Assembly (NCBI RefSeq): GCF_035943795.1 | Contig: NZ_DASZBY010000120.1 | Location: 1-64,000 of the forward strand | From: Aliidongia sp035943795 | GTDB lineage: Bacteria > Pseudomonadota > Alphaproteobacteria > ATCC43930 > CGMCC-115725 | Reading direction: 5' to 3' | DNA length: 64,000 nucleotides | Shown here: positions 52,234 through 60,635 of the stretch, piece after piece | How the letters are laid out: the number at the start of each line of letters is the position of its first letter | Position numbering within the stretch: position 1 is the stretch's first letter | Position numbers and translations under genes: made by a program | The notes under the pieces: generated by a model | What the model was told of the DNA's origin: nothing | Database searches by the model: none | What the model saw: the letters and a program-made list of their open reading frames with translations, nothing else

Positions 52234-52267
52234 CGCCTTCGCCGGACAGCGGAGCCCGGCAAAGGCG
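52234..52267 (+). terminator. Probable hairpin after GST gene
   Basis: CGCCTTCGCCGG (52234-52245) pairs with CCGGCAAAGGCG (52256-52267) with one mismatch and a 10-nt loop. It starts 6 bases after the GST stop. No T-tract follows, so its strength as a terminator is unclear. Confidence 0.45.
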
Positions 52268-52409
52268 AATGGATACCGGCGATCTCTCTTAAGATGCTTG
52301 TTCCCCGACAGGGGTTTCATGGCCTGCCTATGGGATGGTCGATGCGCGGCCCGAAGGCCTGGAGCACGGCGCCGTAGCTGCCGAGGCAGCGTGGCAACGA
52401 GGATCCCGG

Positions 52410-52760
52410 CTACTGCGAGACCCGGGTGACGCTGACGACGTCGGCCGTGCGTGTCGGCGCGTGGCAGCCGTTGCCGGCGTAGCTGTAGCTGCGCACGGTC
52501 TGGCCGCTGTCGGCCGTCAGCACGGTCGAACAGGCGGCGGTGCCGGTGGTGTCGAGCACGACCCAGACGAGCGCGTCGCCGCCGTTCGAGAGCTTGGTCC
52601 GCACCGATGGCGCGCCCCAACTGGCGACCACCGAGCTTTCCGGCTGGTTGAGGAACTGGTTGAGCTGAGCATCGTAGTTGCTGGCTACAACCCTGGTTTC
52701 GGTGCAGCCGGCCGCAAGCAGCAGCAGACCAGCACCCGCGATGGAGCTGAGCTTTGTCAT
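52410..52760 (-). CDS. Small hypothetical lipoprotein
   Basis: A 116-residue protein with a signal and lipobox LAAGC (cysteine at 19). The mature part begins with a helical NYDAQLNQFLNQPESSVVASWGAP, which resembles the start of SmpA/BamE-like small lipoproteins (YdaQLnqflG.s...V...wG.P). Strands follow and a pair of cysteines (ACSTVL, GNGCHAP). The role is unknown; a BamE-like fold is a guess from the N-terminal pattern. Confidence 0.8.
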   Translation of the reverse strand: MTKLSSIAGAGLLLLAAGCTETRVVASNYDAQLNQFLNQPESSVVASWGAPSVRTKLSNGGDALVWVVLDTTGTAACSTVLTADSGQTVRSYSYAGNGCHAPTRTADVVSVTRVSQ

Positions 52761-52826
52761 AGTAGCCGGAAAACGGCGGTGAAAAGCCGAAAGTTCCGCG
52801 GGTGCCGGATGAAGGATGGTGCCGCC

Positions 52827-53468
52827 TCACCCGTGCCAGTGCGAGCCGTGAATGATGCTGCAGAAATTGGTCCGCTCGAAGGACGGGTCCTTGAGTGCCA
52901 GCACGTCGTCGTTGACCGTGCCGAAGGTACTGTCCGGCCGATGCTTCATGCCGTCGTAGAACGCCTGAATGATCTCGTCCTTGAAGTGGCTGCCGCGCGG
53001 ATGGGCGGCCACGACCTGGGCGCGTTCATGCTCGCCGAACTGGTCATAGGCGATGCCCAGCACGTCCATCTCGACGCCGGCGGTGACGAGTGCCACTTCC
53101 GGCTTCTTGTGCTCGGGAATGCCGGGCGTGGTGTGCAGCGCGATCGCGTCCCAGACGGTCTCCAGTGCCGCCTCCGGAATGCCGTAGCCACTGAGAAACT
53201 CGCGCGCGGCATTGGCGCCGTCGACTTCGAAGCGCAGCTGCGACTGGCGATAGCGCCGGGTCAGACCGATGTCGTGGAACATGGCGCCGGCATAGAGTAG
53301 CTCCGCATCATACTTCAGCCCCTTGCGCTGCCCGGCAAGCGCGCCGAACAGATAGACGCGGGTCGAGTGGTGGAACAGCAGGTCCGGCTCGGTATCGCGG
53401 ATCAGCTGCGTCAGCTCCCGCGCCATCTTGCTGTCGGGGATCTTGATGCCGGCGATCGTGGTGTCCAT
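52827..53468 (-). CDS. HD domain phosphohydrolase (cyanamide hydratase-like)
   Basis: A 213-residue HD-domain metal hydrolase. The metal site is seen in HHSTRVYLFGAL (His), AGAMFHDIGLTRRY (His-Asp) and AIALHTTPGI (His). The start at 53468 has GGGAG before it; a longer frame to 53525 is unlikely. This subfamily (FHHSxRVYLF...FHDIGLT) includes fungal-type cyanamide hydratase and many bacterial proteins of unknown substrate. The next gene upstream on the same strand is the GlxA-type regulator, but 109 bases separate them. Confidence 0.88.
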   Translation of the reverse strand: MDTTIAGIKIPDSKMARELTQLIRDTEPDLLFHHSTRVYLFGALAGQRKGLKYDAELLYAGAMFHDIGLTRRYRQSQLRFEVDGANAAREFLSGYGIPEAALETVWDAIALHTTPGIPEHKKPEVALVTAGVEMDVLGIAYDQFGEHERAQVVAAHPRGSHFKDEIIQAFYDGMKHRPDSTFGTVNDDVLALKDPSFERTNFCSIIHGSHWHG

Positions 53469-53577
53469 GGCGTTTCTCCCAAAGAGGGTCTGGTGAGAAG
53501 ACTGTCCCATGGACTGCGCCGGCACTCATCCGACGCGCTGGTGCGTTTTCGGCCAAACAAGGCCGGTTTTCGGCCCG

Positions 53578-54543
53578 TCAGGCCAAAGGGCGCAGAAAGC
53601 TCGCCCGGTATTGCGCCGGCGTGATGCCCAGGCGCTTGGCGAAGACCGCCCGCATCCGGTTGGCGCTGCCGAAGCCGCTGTGGTAGGCGACGGCCTTCAG
53701 CGCCAGTTCGCTGCCTTCCAGCAGATGGCGGGCCGCATCGACACGCGCGCGTTCGATGAATTCGGCGGGGGTGGCCTGGGTTTCCTGGGCGAAGACCCGG
53801 GCGAAGTTCCGCACGCTCATGCCGGCGATCTGGGCGAGCCGCTCTACCGTGAACCGGTCGGCGACATGGGCCATGACATGGGCCTGGACCCGGGCGATCG
53901 GTGACGCCTCGTCGCCGGGCGCGGTCAGATACGGGCTGAATTGGGACTGGCCGCCCTGGCGCTGGGCCGCGACCACCAGGCGCTTCGCCACCTTGAGCGC
54001 CACCGCCGAGCCATGGTCCTCGGCCACCAGCGCCAGCGCCAGGTCGATGCCGGCCGTGACGCCGGCCGAGGTGACCAGCGCGCCGTCGCGCAGATAGATC
54101 CGGTCGAAATCGACCCGCGCCTCGGGAAAGCGTCCGGCCAGCGCACGGGCATCCTGCCAATGGGTCGTGACCGCCTTGCCATCGAGCAGGCCGGCATCGC
54201 CCAGGACGAAGGCGCCTGTGCAGACCGACCCATAACGCCCGCAGCGCGGCGTCGCCTCGATCAGCCAATCCGTCAATCGCGGGTCGCTGGCATTGGTCGG
54301 CAGTGCCGGCCCCCCGGCCACCAGGATCATGTCGTAGCGGTCACCGGAGGCGCCCACGAGCCGGTCCGGGCTCATCAGCAGGCCGTTCGACGCGCGGAAC
54401 GGGCCCGGCTCGGCCGCGACCACGGTGATGTCGTAGCCGGCGTCAGCCGGCAGGAAACCATTCGCTTCGGCAAACACGTCGAGCGGACCCGCGACGTCGA
54501 GCGCCTGGACCCCGGGGAAAATGGCGATCGCGATCGTCCGCAT
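53578..54543 (-). CDS. GlxA-type transcriptional regulator (DJ-1/PfpI domain plus AraC HTH)
   Basis: A 321-residue protein. Residues 1-170 form a DJ-1/PfpI-like amidotransferase fold with the nucleophile-elbow sequence GSVCTGAFVLGDAGLLDG. Residues 215-320 form the AraC/XylS double helix-turn-helix (VERLAQIAGMSVRNFARVF, then ALKAVAYHSGFGSANRMRAVFAKRLGITPAQYR). The start at 54543 has GGGAGG six bases upstream; GTG at 54549 is the alternative. Members regulate catabolism of compounds such as carnitine or glycine betaine. It could control the HD hydrolase gene downstream; that is inference. Confidence 0.92.
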   Translation of the reverse strand: MRTIAIAIFPGVQALDVAGPLDVFAEANGFLPADAGYDITVVAAEPGPFRASNGLLMSPDRLVGASGDRYDMILVAGGPALPTNASDPRLTDWLIEATPRCGRYGSVCTGAFVLGDAGLLDGKAVTTHWQDARALAGRFPEARVDFDRIYLRDGALVTSAGVTAGIDLALALVAEDHGSAVALKVAKRLVVAAQRQGGQSQFSPYLTAPGDEASPIARVQAHVMAHVADRFTVERLAQIAGMSVRNFARVFAQETQATPAEFIERARVDAARHLLEGSELALKAVAYHSGFGSANRMRAVFAKRLGITPAQYRASFLRPLA

Positions 54544-54574
54544 CGACACCCTCCCCCGTTGCGTCGTTCGGTGC

Positions 54575-56377
54575 CTAGTCGTCGTGCATCTTGAGGGCGG
54601 CCAGGAAGGCCGACTGCGGGATTTCGACCTTACCGAACTGCCGCATGCGCTTCTTGCCCTCTTTCTGCTTGTCGAGCAGCTTGCGCTTGCGGCTGATGTC
54701 GCCGCCGTAGCATTTGGCCAGCACGTCCTTGCGCATGGCGCGGACCGTCTCGCGGGCGATGACCCGGCCGCCCAGTGCCGCCTGAATGGCGATCTGGAAC
54801 AGCTGCGGCGGGATCAGGTCCTTGAGGCGCGCGACCAACGCGCGGCCGCGATAATCCGCCTGGCTGCGATGGACGATGGTGCCCAGCGCGTCGACCGGCT
54901 CGTGATTGACCAGAATGTTCATGACCACGAGGTCGCCTTCCTCGTAATGGTCGATCTGGTAGTCGAAGCTGGCATAGCCGCGGCTGACCGACTTCAGGCG
55001 GTCGTAGAAGTCGAACACTACCTCGTTCAAGGGCAGCTTGTAGACCAGCATGGCCCGGTTGCCGGCATAGGTCAGGTCGACCTGGATGCCGCGCCGCTCG
55101 GTGCACAGCGCCAGGATCGTGCCCAGATACTCGTCCGGCACCAGGATCGTCGCCTTGATCCAGGGCTCCTCGATCCGCTCGACCTTGACCGGATCGGGCA
55201 TGTCGACGGGATTATGCAGCTGCATCATCTCGCCGTTGTTCAGATACACGTGATAGACGACGCTCGGCGCCGTCGTGATCAGGTCGAGGTTGAATTCCCG
55301 CTCCAGCCGCTCCTGGATGATCTCCAGATGCAGCAGGCCCAGGCAGCCGACGCGGAAGCCGAAACCCAGGGCGGCCGACGTCTCCGCCTCGGCCGCGAAG
55401 CTGGCGTCGTTGAGGCGCAGCTTCGCGATGCTGTCGCGCAGATGCTCGTAGTCGTTGGCATCGACCGGGAACAACCCGCAGAACACGACCGGCACGGACG
55501 GCTTGAACCCCGGCAGCGGTTCGGCGGCCGGCCGGCGCTCGTCGGTGATCGTGTCGCCGACGTTGGTATCGGCGACCGCCTTGATGCCGGCGGTGATGAA
55601 GCCGATCTCGCCCGGGTTCAGCACGCCGGTCAGCACCGGCTTCGGCGTGAAGAACCCGACCCGCTCGACCGTGTGCATCGCGTTCGAATTCATCATGCGG
55701 ATGCGCATGCCGCTCTTCAGCACGCCGTCGCGCACGCGCACCAGGATCATCACGCCCAGGTAGGCATCGTACCAGCTGTCGACCAGCAGCGCCTTCAGCG
55801 GTGCCTCGGCATCGCCCTTGGGCGCCGGCAGGCGGGCGACCAGCGCTTCCAGCACCTTGTCGATGTTGAGCCCGGTCTTGGCCGAGATCTCGACCGCATC
55901 GGACGCGTCGAGGCCGATCACGTCCTCGATCTGGCGCTTGATCCGTTCAGGCTCGGCCGCCGGAAGGTCGATCTTGTTCAGGACCGGCACGATCTCGTGG
56001 CCGGCGTCCATCGCCTGATAGACGTTGGCGAGCGTCTGGGCCTCGACGCCTTGGCTCGCATCCACCACGAGCAACGAGCCCTCGCAGGCGGCGAGCGAGC
56101 GGCTGACCTCATAGGCGAAGTCGACGTGGCCCGGCGTGTCCATCAGGTTGAGCGTGTAGGTCTGGCCGTCGTTCGCCTTGTACAGCAGGCGGACGGTCTG
56201 GGCCTTGATGGTGATGCCGCGCTCGCGCTCGATATCCATGCTGTCGAGCACCTGCTCGCGCATCTCGCGGGCCTCGAGGCCTCCGCAATATTGGATCAGC
56301 CGGTCGGCAAGGGTGGACTTGCCATGGTCGATGTGGGCGACGATCGAGAAATTGCGGATATGCGAGAGATCGGTCAT
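54575..56377 (-). CDS. lepA: Elongation factor 4 (LepA), ribosome back-translocase
   Basis: A 600-residue translational GTPase of typical LepA length. The GTPase motifs are AHIDHGKST (G1), ERGITIKAQTV (G2), DTPGHVDF (G3) and LNKIDLP (G4). Domain II, EF-G-like domains III and V, and the LepA-specific C-terminal domain (AKCYGGDISRKRKLLDKQKEGKKRMRQ) are all present. The start at 56377 is the standard MTDLSHIRNFSIVAHIDHG. It is divergent from the arfA-like gene, so two ribosome-acting factors share one intergenic region of 143 bases. Confidence 0.97.
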   Translation of the reverse strand: MTDLSHIRNFSIVAHIDHGKSTLADRLIQYCGGLEAREMREQVLDSMDIERERGITIKAQTVRLLYKANDGQTYTLNLMDTPGHVDFAYEVSRSLAACEGSLLVVDASQGVEAQTLANVYQAMDAGHEIVPVLNKIDLPAAEPERIKRQIEDVIGLDASDAVEISAKTGLNIDKVLEALVARLPAPKGDAEAPLKALLVDSWYDAYLGVMILVRVRDGVLKSGMRIRMMNSNAMHTVERVGFFTPKPVLTGVLNPGEIGFITAGIKAVADTNVGDTITDERRPAAEPLPGFKPSVPVVFCGLFPVDANDYEHLRDSIAKLRLNDASFAAEAETSAALGFGFRVGCLGLLHLEIIQERLEREFNLDLITTAPSVVYHVYLNNGEMMQLHNPVDMPDPVKVERIEEPWIKATILVPDEYLGTILALCTERRGIQVDLTYAGNRAMLVYKLPLNEVVFDFYDRLKSVSRGYASFDYQIDHYEEGDLVVMNILVNHEPVDALGTIVHRSQADYRGRALVARLKDLIPPQLFQIAIQAALGGRVIARETVRAMRKDVLAKCYGGDISRKRKLLDKQKEGKKRMRQFGKVEIPQSAFLAALKMHDD

Positions 56378-56450
56378 GGGACGCCGCTGTTGCAGGATTG
56401 GCCGCGACCATAGGGCCAGCCGTGTTGCCGCGCAACAAAAGCGCAGGCAT

Positions 56451-56466
56451 CGCATGGCGCCATGCG
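56451..56466. promoter_or_regulatory. 16-bp perfect palindrome upstream of the arfA-like gene
   Basis: CGCATGGCGCCATGCG is a perfect palindrome in the lepA/arfA divergent interval. A TATAGC-like -10 hexamer lies at about 56479-56484, just downstream. It could be an operator or simply a GC-rich palindrome. Confidence 0.35.
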
Positions 56467-56520
56467 CGCATTTGGGTGTATAGCAGCGCCGTCGATCCCG
56501 ACCGACGAGAGGAGTCCACG

Positions 56521-56748
56521 ATGACCGCGAAGAAAAACGCGATCGCCAAGGACCTGCGGTCGCCGAAATACCGACTGCGGGTCGTCAAATCCAAGAAAGC
56601 CTATGTCCGCCGCCCGAAGCATCCCGCTCGGGCGGCGGATGCCGTTTCAGGCCAGCGCGTTGCCGAGTGCGCGATAGAGGCGCGAGGCGAGTGCCACGAG
56701 CACGGCCGTGATGATCACCGCCAGGACGGAGGCGCCGACCGCGGCTAA
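56521..56748 (+). CDS. arfA: Alternative ribosome-rescue factor A-like protein with internal terminator hairpin
   Basis: A 75-codon frame. GAGAGGAG lies 6 bases before the ATG. Residues 5-34 read KNAIAKDLRSPKYRLRVVKS and then KKAYVRRPKH. They align with the E. coli ArfA core (DNAIEALLHDPLFRQRVEK, NKKGKGSYMRKGRH), sharing NAI, L, P, R, RV, K, KK, Y, R and H; the GKG linker is missing. ArfA binds ribosomes stalled on non-stop mRNA and recruits RF2. A 12-bp perfect hairpin lies inside the gene (codons 29-40), and the codons after it run antisense into the neighbouring membrane protein gene and look non-protein-like (Asp, His, Gly-rich). Known arfA genes use such a hairpin to make truncated non-stop mRNA, so that active ArfA appears only when tmRNA fails. 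The functional product probably ends near residue 36-42. Confidence 0.75.
   Translation: MTAKKNAIAKDLRSPKYRLRVVKSKKAYVRRPKHPARAADAVSGQRVAECAIEARGECHEHGRDDHRQDGGADRG
56606..56639. terminator. 12-bp GC hairpin inside arfA-like gene, also downstream of the convergent gene
   Basis: TCCGCCGCCCGA (56606-56617) pairs perfectly with TCGGGCGGCGGA (56628-56639) around a 10-nt loop; TGCCGTTTC follows on the plus strand. It lies 7 bases past the stop of the minus-strand membrane protein gene, so it can act in both directions. On the plus strand it truncates the arfA message inside the coding region. Confidence 0.8.
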
Positions 56749-57441
56749 AACGAGCGGAAGGCCCGCATGAAATCCGCCGGGGCCTATCGCACCGACCAGG
56801 AAAGGGGCGACCAGGATCGCCATCAGCGGCAGCAGGGGCAATGCCACGACGAAAAGCGCGAAAAATACGCGCCAGGAATAGCCCCGCGTGTCGTCGGCCG
56901 CATGTCGCCAGGTCGGCCGGGCCGCATCTACCGCGAGTGCGGGGAACAGAATGACGATGCGAACCGAAATGACGATCGCCACGATGTTCAGGACGATGAC
57001 CAGCAGCGCCCCGAGACCCATCGAATGCCGCGCGACGACTGCCGTGATCAGGCCGGGTGCCAGCCTCAGGAGCGCCAATTGCGCCGCATTGAAGGCGAAT
57101 CCCCGAAACCGTCGATCGCCCGGATTTAGCCAATAGCCGGTGGTCACTTCGCCCAGCAGGATGAAACGGTGTACGGCAATGGCGAAGGGCGCCAGGAGCA
57201 CGGCCTGCACGACCGCCACCAGCACCTGGGTCAAGGCCGTTTCGAAATAGGATCGGGCGGACGCGGCCGGATCGGCAAAGCCGATCCCGATGCCCCATTC
57301 GGCGGCATGAAACAGCAGCAGGATCACGCAGACACTGAACGTCAGCGCCCGCATCCGGTTGATCGCGTGGAACGCATCGACCCAGGCGCGTGTCGCCGCC
57401 GACCAGATCGACGGGATGGGGTTGGGGCGCACCATACTCAT
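56647..57441 (-). CDS. Hypothetical multi-pass membrane protein
   Basis: A 264-residue protein with about six long hydrophobic segments (ALTFSVCVILLLFHAAEWGIGIGF, VLVAVVQAVLLAPFAIAVHRFILLG, ALLVIVLNIVAIVISVRIVILFPALAVD and others). TTGYWLNPGDRRFRGFA and DAARPTWRHAADDTRGYSWRVFFALFV are loops. The alternating layout resembles the membrane domain families annotated as DUF4013 or glycerophosphodiesterase-membrane-like, but I cannot assign it. The start at 57441 is 4 bases after the stop of the glutamine amidotransferase gene, so it is probably co-transcribed. Its 3' end overlaps the tail of the arfA-like frame. Confidence 0.8.
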   Translation of the reverse strand: MSMVRPNPIPSIWSAATRAWVDAFHAINRMRALTFSVCVILLLFHAAEWGIGIGFADPAASARSYFETALTQVLVAVVQAVLLAPFAIAVHRFILLGEVTTGYWLNPGDRRFRGFAFNAAQLALLRLAPGLITAVVARHSMGLGALLVIVLNIVAIVISVRIVILFPALAVDAARPTWRHAADDTRGYSWRVFFALFVVALPLLPLMAILVAPFLVGAIGPGGFHAGLPLVLAAVGASVLAVIITAVLVALASRLYRALGNALA

Positions 57442-57445
57442 CTCT

Positions 57446-58210
57446 TCAGCCGACGAGCTCGCCGCCGCGCAGCACCGAGAGCGTGCCTCGGGTGAGTTCG
57501 GTCCAGGTTTCATCCTTGGTCAGCGGCCGGGTCGCGACCATGGTGACCACATCGTCGGGTCCGGTCTCGCTGGCGAAATCGACTTTGAGGTCCTCGTCGA
57601 TCAAGGTTGCCGGGCCGAACGGCGAGCGCCTAGTCAGAAGCGACAGGCGCGAACTGCAATGGCAATAGAGCGAGCGGCTGTCGCTCAGCAGCAGATTGAA
57701 CACGCCCAGCGCCTCGATCTGCCGGCACAGCTCGCGGATGGCGCCATCGAGTGCAGCCGGCTTCGGCGCATCCTTCCAGCGGGCGCGCAACTGGTCGAGC
57801 ATCCAGCAGAAGGCATGCTCGCTGTCGGTGCCACCGATCGGGCGATAGTACTCGAGCGGCCAGCGCTTGATGCCGCGCAGCTGGCCATTGTGGGCGAAGG
57901 TCCAGCTGCGCCCCCACAGCTCGCGCGTGAAGGGGTGGGTGTTCTCGAGCGAGACGCGGCCGCGGTTGGCGCGGCGGATATGGCTGATCGCGATGCGGCT
58001 CTTGATCGGATAGGAGCGCACGAATTTCGCGATCTCGGACCCGGCGCTCGGCTGCGGATCATGGAAGGTGCGGCACGCCTTGCCATCGTAGAACGCGATG
58101 CCCCAGCCGTCGCCGTGCGGCCCCGTTCCCCCACCTCGCCGCACGAGGCCGGCAAAGCTGAAACAGATATCGGTCGGCACGTTGGCGCTCATGCCCAGCA
58201 GCTCGCACAT
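57446..58210 (-). CDS. Class II glutamine amidotransferase (YafJ-like)
   Basis: A 254-residue Ntn-hydrolase. After removal of Met1, Cys2 (MCELLGMSANVP) is the nucleophile. GPHGDGWGIAFYDG, HIRRANRGRVSLENTHPF and WTFAHNGQLRGIKRWP form the glutaminase site. It has no synthetase domain, so it is a stand-alone amidotransferase of the YafJ/GATase_4 group, whose partner or substrate is not established. It is followed at 4 bases by the membrane protein gene. It is separated by 124 bases from the amino acid importer genes. Confidence 0.92.
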   Translation of the reverse strand: MCELLGMSANVPTDICFSFAGLVRRGGGTGPHGDGWGIAFYDGKACRTFHDPQPSAGSEIAKFVRSYPIKSRIAISHIRRANRGRVSLENTHPFTRELWGRSWTFAHNGQLRGIKRWPLEYYRPIGGTDSEHAFCWMLDQLRARWKDAPKPAALDGAIRELCRQIEALGVFNLLLSDSRSLYCHCSSRLSLLTRRSPFGPATLIDEDLKVDFASETGPDDVVTMVATRPLTKDETWTELTRGTLSVLRGGELVG

Positions 58211-58334
58211 CTAAACGTACCCGATCGTTCTGATCCCGGATGTCCGTGGAACCGGCATCCGCTCATCTTTTCTGCCGCTCATCGACTGGATAATAGGCAA
58301 GTTTCGATCGAGCGCTCAAGGCGGGTCGCCCGGT

Positions 58335-59108
58335 TCAGGCGTCGATCGTTCCTTCGGAGGGCGGCATCGCCGCCGTGGCGGTGAAGGCGCCACGGCCACG
58401 CGCCAGGGCCAGGTGCCGGGACAGCATCCGCTCGATCACGTTCCACAGGCGGCGGATCCCCTCGGTCATGGCGAGGTAGATCAGCGCGCAATAGAGGTAG
58501 ATCGAGAAGTCGAACGTCCGCGCGAAGATGATGCGCGTGATGCCCAGCAGGTCCGGCAAAGTGACGATCGCGGTCAGCGCGCTGGCCTTGATCATGCTGA
58601 TCAGCTCATTACCATAAGGCCTGAGCGCGACCAGGAACGCTTGCGGCCAGACGACATGGCGTGAGGTCCGGTAGGACGACAGGCCCAGCGACCGCGCCGC
58701 CTCCGTCTGACCGCGCGAGACCGATGCCAGCGCGCCGCGCATGATCTCGGCCTGGTAAGCCCCCGTGTTCAGCGAGAAGGCAAAAATGGCGCAGTAGAAG
58801 GCTTCACGAAAGAAGCTCCACAGCCCGACCGACGTCAGGAACGGCCGGATCTCGCCGGCGCCGTAATAGACCAGGTACAGCTGGCACAGGAGCGGTGTGC
58901 CGCGGAAGACGGTGACGTAGGCGAGCGCCAGCTTCGACAGCACCGGATTGTTCGACATCCGCGCCAGGCACAGCGGATAGGACAGCAGGAAGCCCAGTGT
59001 GCAGGAGATCAGCACCATCTCGACGGTGATCTGCAGCCCGCCCAGGATCCGCCAGCCCCAGGTCTGGAGCATGTCGATGTTGAACAAGAAGCCCAGAAGC
59101 CCGTCCAT
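58335..59108 (-). CDS. Polar amino acid ABC transporter permease (HisM-like)
   Basis: A 257-residue inner-membrane permease with the HisM/GlnP segment (ITVEMVLISCTLGFLLSYPLCLA). The coupling motif is YQAEIMRGALASVSRGQTEAARSLGLS, and VVWPQAFLVALRPYGNELISMIKASAL is the EAA-type region. The start at 59108 overlaps the upstream permease stop by one base; the frame upstream only reads that gene. It forms the heteromeric channel with the HisQ-like subunit. No ATP-binding subunit gene follows. Confidence 0.93.
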   Translation of the reverse strand: MDGLLGFLFNIDMLQTWGWRILGGLQITVEMVLISCTLGFLLSYPLCLARMSNNPVLSKLALAYVTVFRGTPLLCQLYLVYYGAGEIRPFLTSVGLWSFFREAFYCAIFAFSLNTGAYQAEIMRGALASVSRGQTEAARSLGLSSYRTSRHVVWPQAFLVALRPYGNELISMIKASALTAIVTLPDLLGITRIIFARTFDFSIYLYCALIYLAMTEGIRRLWNVIERMLSRHLALARGRGAFTATAAMPPSEGTIDA

Positions 59109-59809
59109 CAGGCATATCCGCGGTTGGCGCGCTTTTCGAGATAGCCCTGGACGAGGGCCGACCCGATGCTGACGACCAGATAGACCGCCGCCGCCACCGA
59201 GTAGAACAGGATCGGCCGCGTGGTGGCTTTGCTGGCTTCGGAGGCCGCGCGCAGCAGGTCCATGAGCGCCAACGTCGAGACCAGCGAGGTGTCCTTGACC
59301 AGGATCGTCCAGATATTGCCCAGGCCCGGCAAGGCCACGCGGCCCAATTGCGGCAGGACCACCAGCAAGAACACGCGCCGGCGCTCCAGCCCCAGCGCGT
59401 GCGCCGCCTCGATCTGCCCGGACGGTATCGCCTTCAGCGAGGCGATCCAGACCTCGCTCGAATAGGCGGCGACGACGACGGAAAGCGCGATGACGCCCGC
59501 GACGAAGGCATTCACTTCGATATGCACCGCGTCGCCGAACAGGTGGCTCAGCTTGTCGATCAGCGCCTGCAGGCCGAAATAGATGAGGAACAGCGCCAGC
59601 AGGTCCGGAATGCCACGGAAAAACGTCGTGAAAGCGTCGCACAGTGCCCTAACCAGGCGGCGGTGCGACGATTTCAGCAAGGCCAGCACCAGCCCGCCGC
59701 CGAAGCCGAACGGCACCACGGCAACGGCCAGCGCCAGCGTCGTCAGAGCCCCCGTCAACAAGAGGGAGCTCCAACCCCGCGGGCCGAACAGGAGATCGAA
59801 CCAGTTCAT
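59108..59809 (-). CDS. Polar amino acid ABC transporter permease (HisQ-like)
   Basis: A 233-residue permease. FRGIPDLLALFLIYFGLQ, AYSSEVWIASLKAIPSGQIEAAHALGLERRRVFLLVVLPQLGRVALPGLGNIWTILVKDTSL carry the HisQ/ArtQ loop and coupling motif. It lies 46 bases after the binding-protein gene in the order binding protein, HisQ-like, HisM-like, which is the order of lysine/arginine/ornithine and histidine importers. Confidence 0.93.
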   Translation of the reverse strand: MNWFDLLFGPRGWSSLLLTGALTTLALAVAVVPFGFGGGLVLALLKSSHRRLVRALCDAFTTFFRGIPDLLALFLIYFGLQALIDKLSHLFGDAVHIEVNAFVAGVIALSVVVAAYSSEVWIASLKAIPSGQIEAAHALGLERRRVFLLVVLPQLGRVALPGLGNIWTILVKDTSLVSTLALMDLLRAASEASKATTRPILFYSVAAAVYLVVSIGSALVQGYLEKRANRGYA

Positions 59810-59855
59810 CGTCCGACCTCGTGTCGCGGATCAGGCACGGAGGGCTGAGGCCGGC

Positions 59856-60635
59856 TTACTTGCCGCGGATATCGATCTTGAAATAGCCGGTCTCGATCTT
59901 CTTATAGGTGCCGTCGTCGTCCAGCGCCTTGATCGCCTTGTTGAACATGTCCTTCAGGTCGGTATCCTCGGGCCGGAACGCAGCACCGACGCCCGGGCCG
60001 AAGATGTCGGGCGTGCGCTTGATCTCGGTGATGATCCGGCAGCAATCGTTGCCGCTCTTTTCCATGAAGGTCTGGGCCACCAGGATATCGGTCACGACAT
60101 AGTCGAGACGACCGCTGGCCAGATCTAGGTTCGGCTCGTCGGCGCCCGGATAACCCTTGTAGGTCGCATCCGGATAGGTCTTCTGGATGTAGTCGGCGAA
60201 AGTCGTCGAGGATTGCGAACCGACCAGCTTGCCCTTGAGCATCGCCGGCGACACGTCGTCGCTCTTGTTCGCCTTCGCCGTCATGATGACGGGTGCCGTC
60301 GCATAATAGACGTCGGAGAACAGGACCTTCTGCGCCCGTGCCGGGGTCTCGTTCATGCTGGAGAAGATGACATCGAACTTGCTGGCCAGCAGGGCTGGAA
60401 TGACACCGTCCCAATCCTGGTTCTGGAACGTGCAGGTCACCTGCATCTTCGCGCACAGCGCCTTGGCATAATCGACCTCGAAGCCGACGATCTCGCCCTT
60501 CTCGTTGACCGATTCGAACGGCGCATAAGTCGCATCCATGCCGAAACGCACGGTTTTCCATTCCTTCGCCTGCGCGCCGGCACCGACGAGGCATGTCGCA
60601 AAACCCAGTATCGACAAGAAATGCGCCGTTCTCAT
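59856..60635 (-). CDS. Periplasmic polar amino acid-binding protein (HisJ/ArgT-like)
   Basis: A 259-residue family 3 solute-binding protein. The signal peptide ends with AQA|KEWK. The mature start VRFGMDATYAPFESVNEKGEIVGFEVDYAKALCAKM, the CTFQNQDWDGVIPALLASKFDVIFSSMNETPAR segment and GSQSSTTFADYIQ match lysine/arginine/ornithine-binding proteins. The pair of adjacent cysteines (DCCRIITE) and the CAKMQVTC pair allow disulfides, as in HisJ. It is the first gene of the operon. Confidence 0.93.
   Translation of the reverse strand: MRTAHFLSILGFATCLVGAGAQAKEWKTVRFGMDATYAPFESVNEKGEIVGFEVDYAKALCAKMQVTCTFQNQDWDGVIPALLASKFDVIFSSMNETPARAQKVLFSDVYYATAPVIMTAKANKSDDVSPAMLKGKLVGSQSSTTFADYIQKTYPDATYKGYPGADEPNLDLASGRLDYVVTDILVAQTFMEKSGNDCCRIITEIKRTPDIFGPGVGAAFRPEDTDLKDMFNKAIKALDDDGTYKKIETGYFKIDIRGK

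Noticed and set aside
54521..56413. 630-codon plus-strand open frame opposite lepA
   Set aside because: lepA is certain by motif, and this frame mirrors it without any domain.
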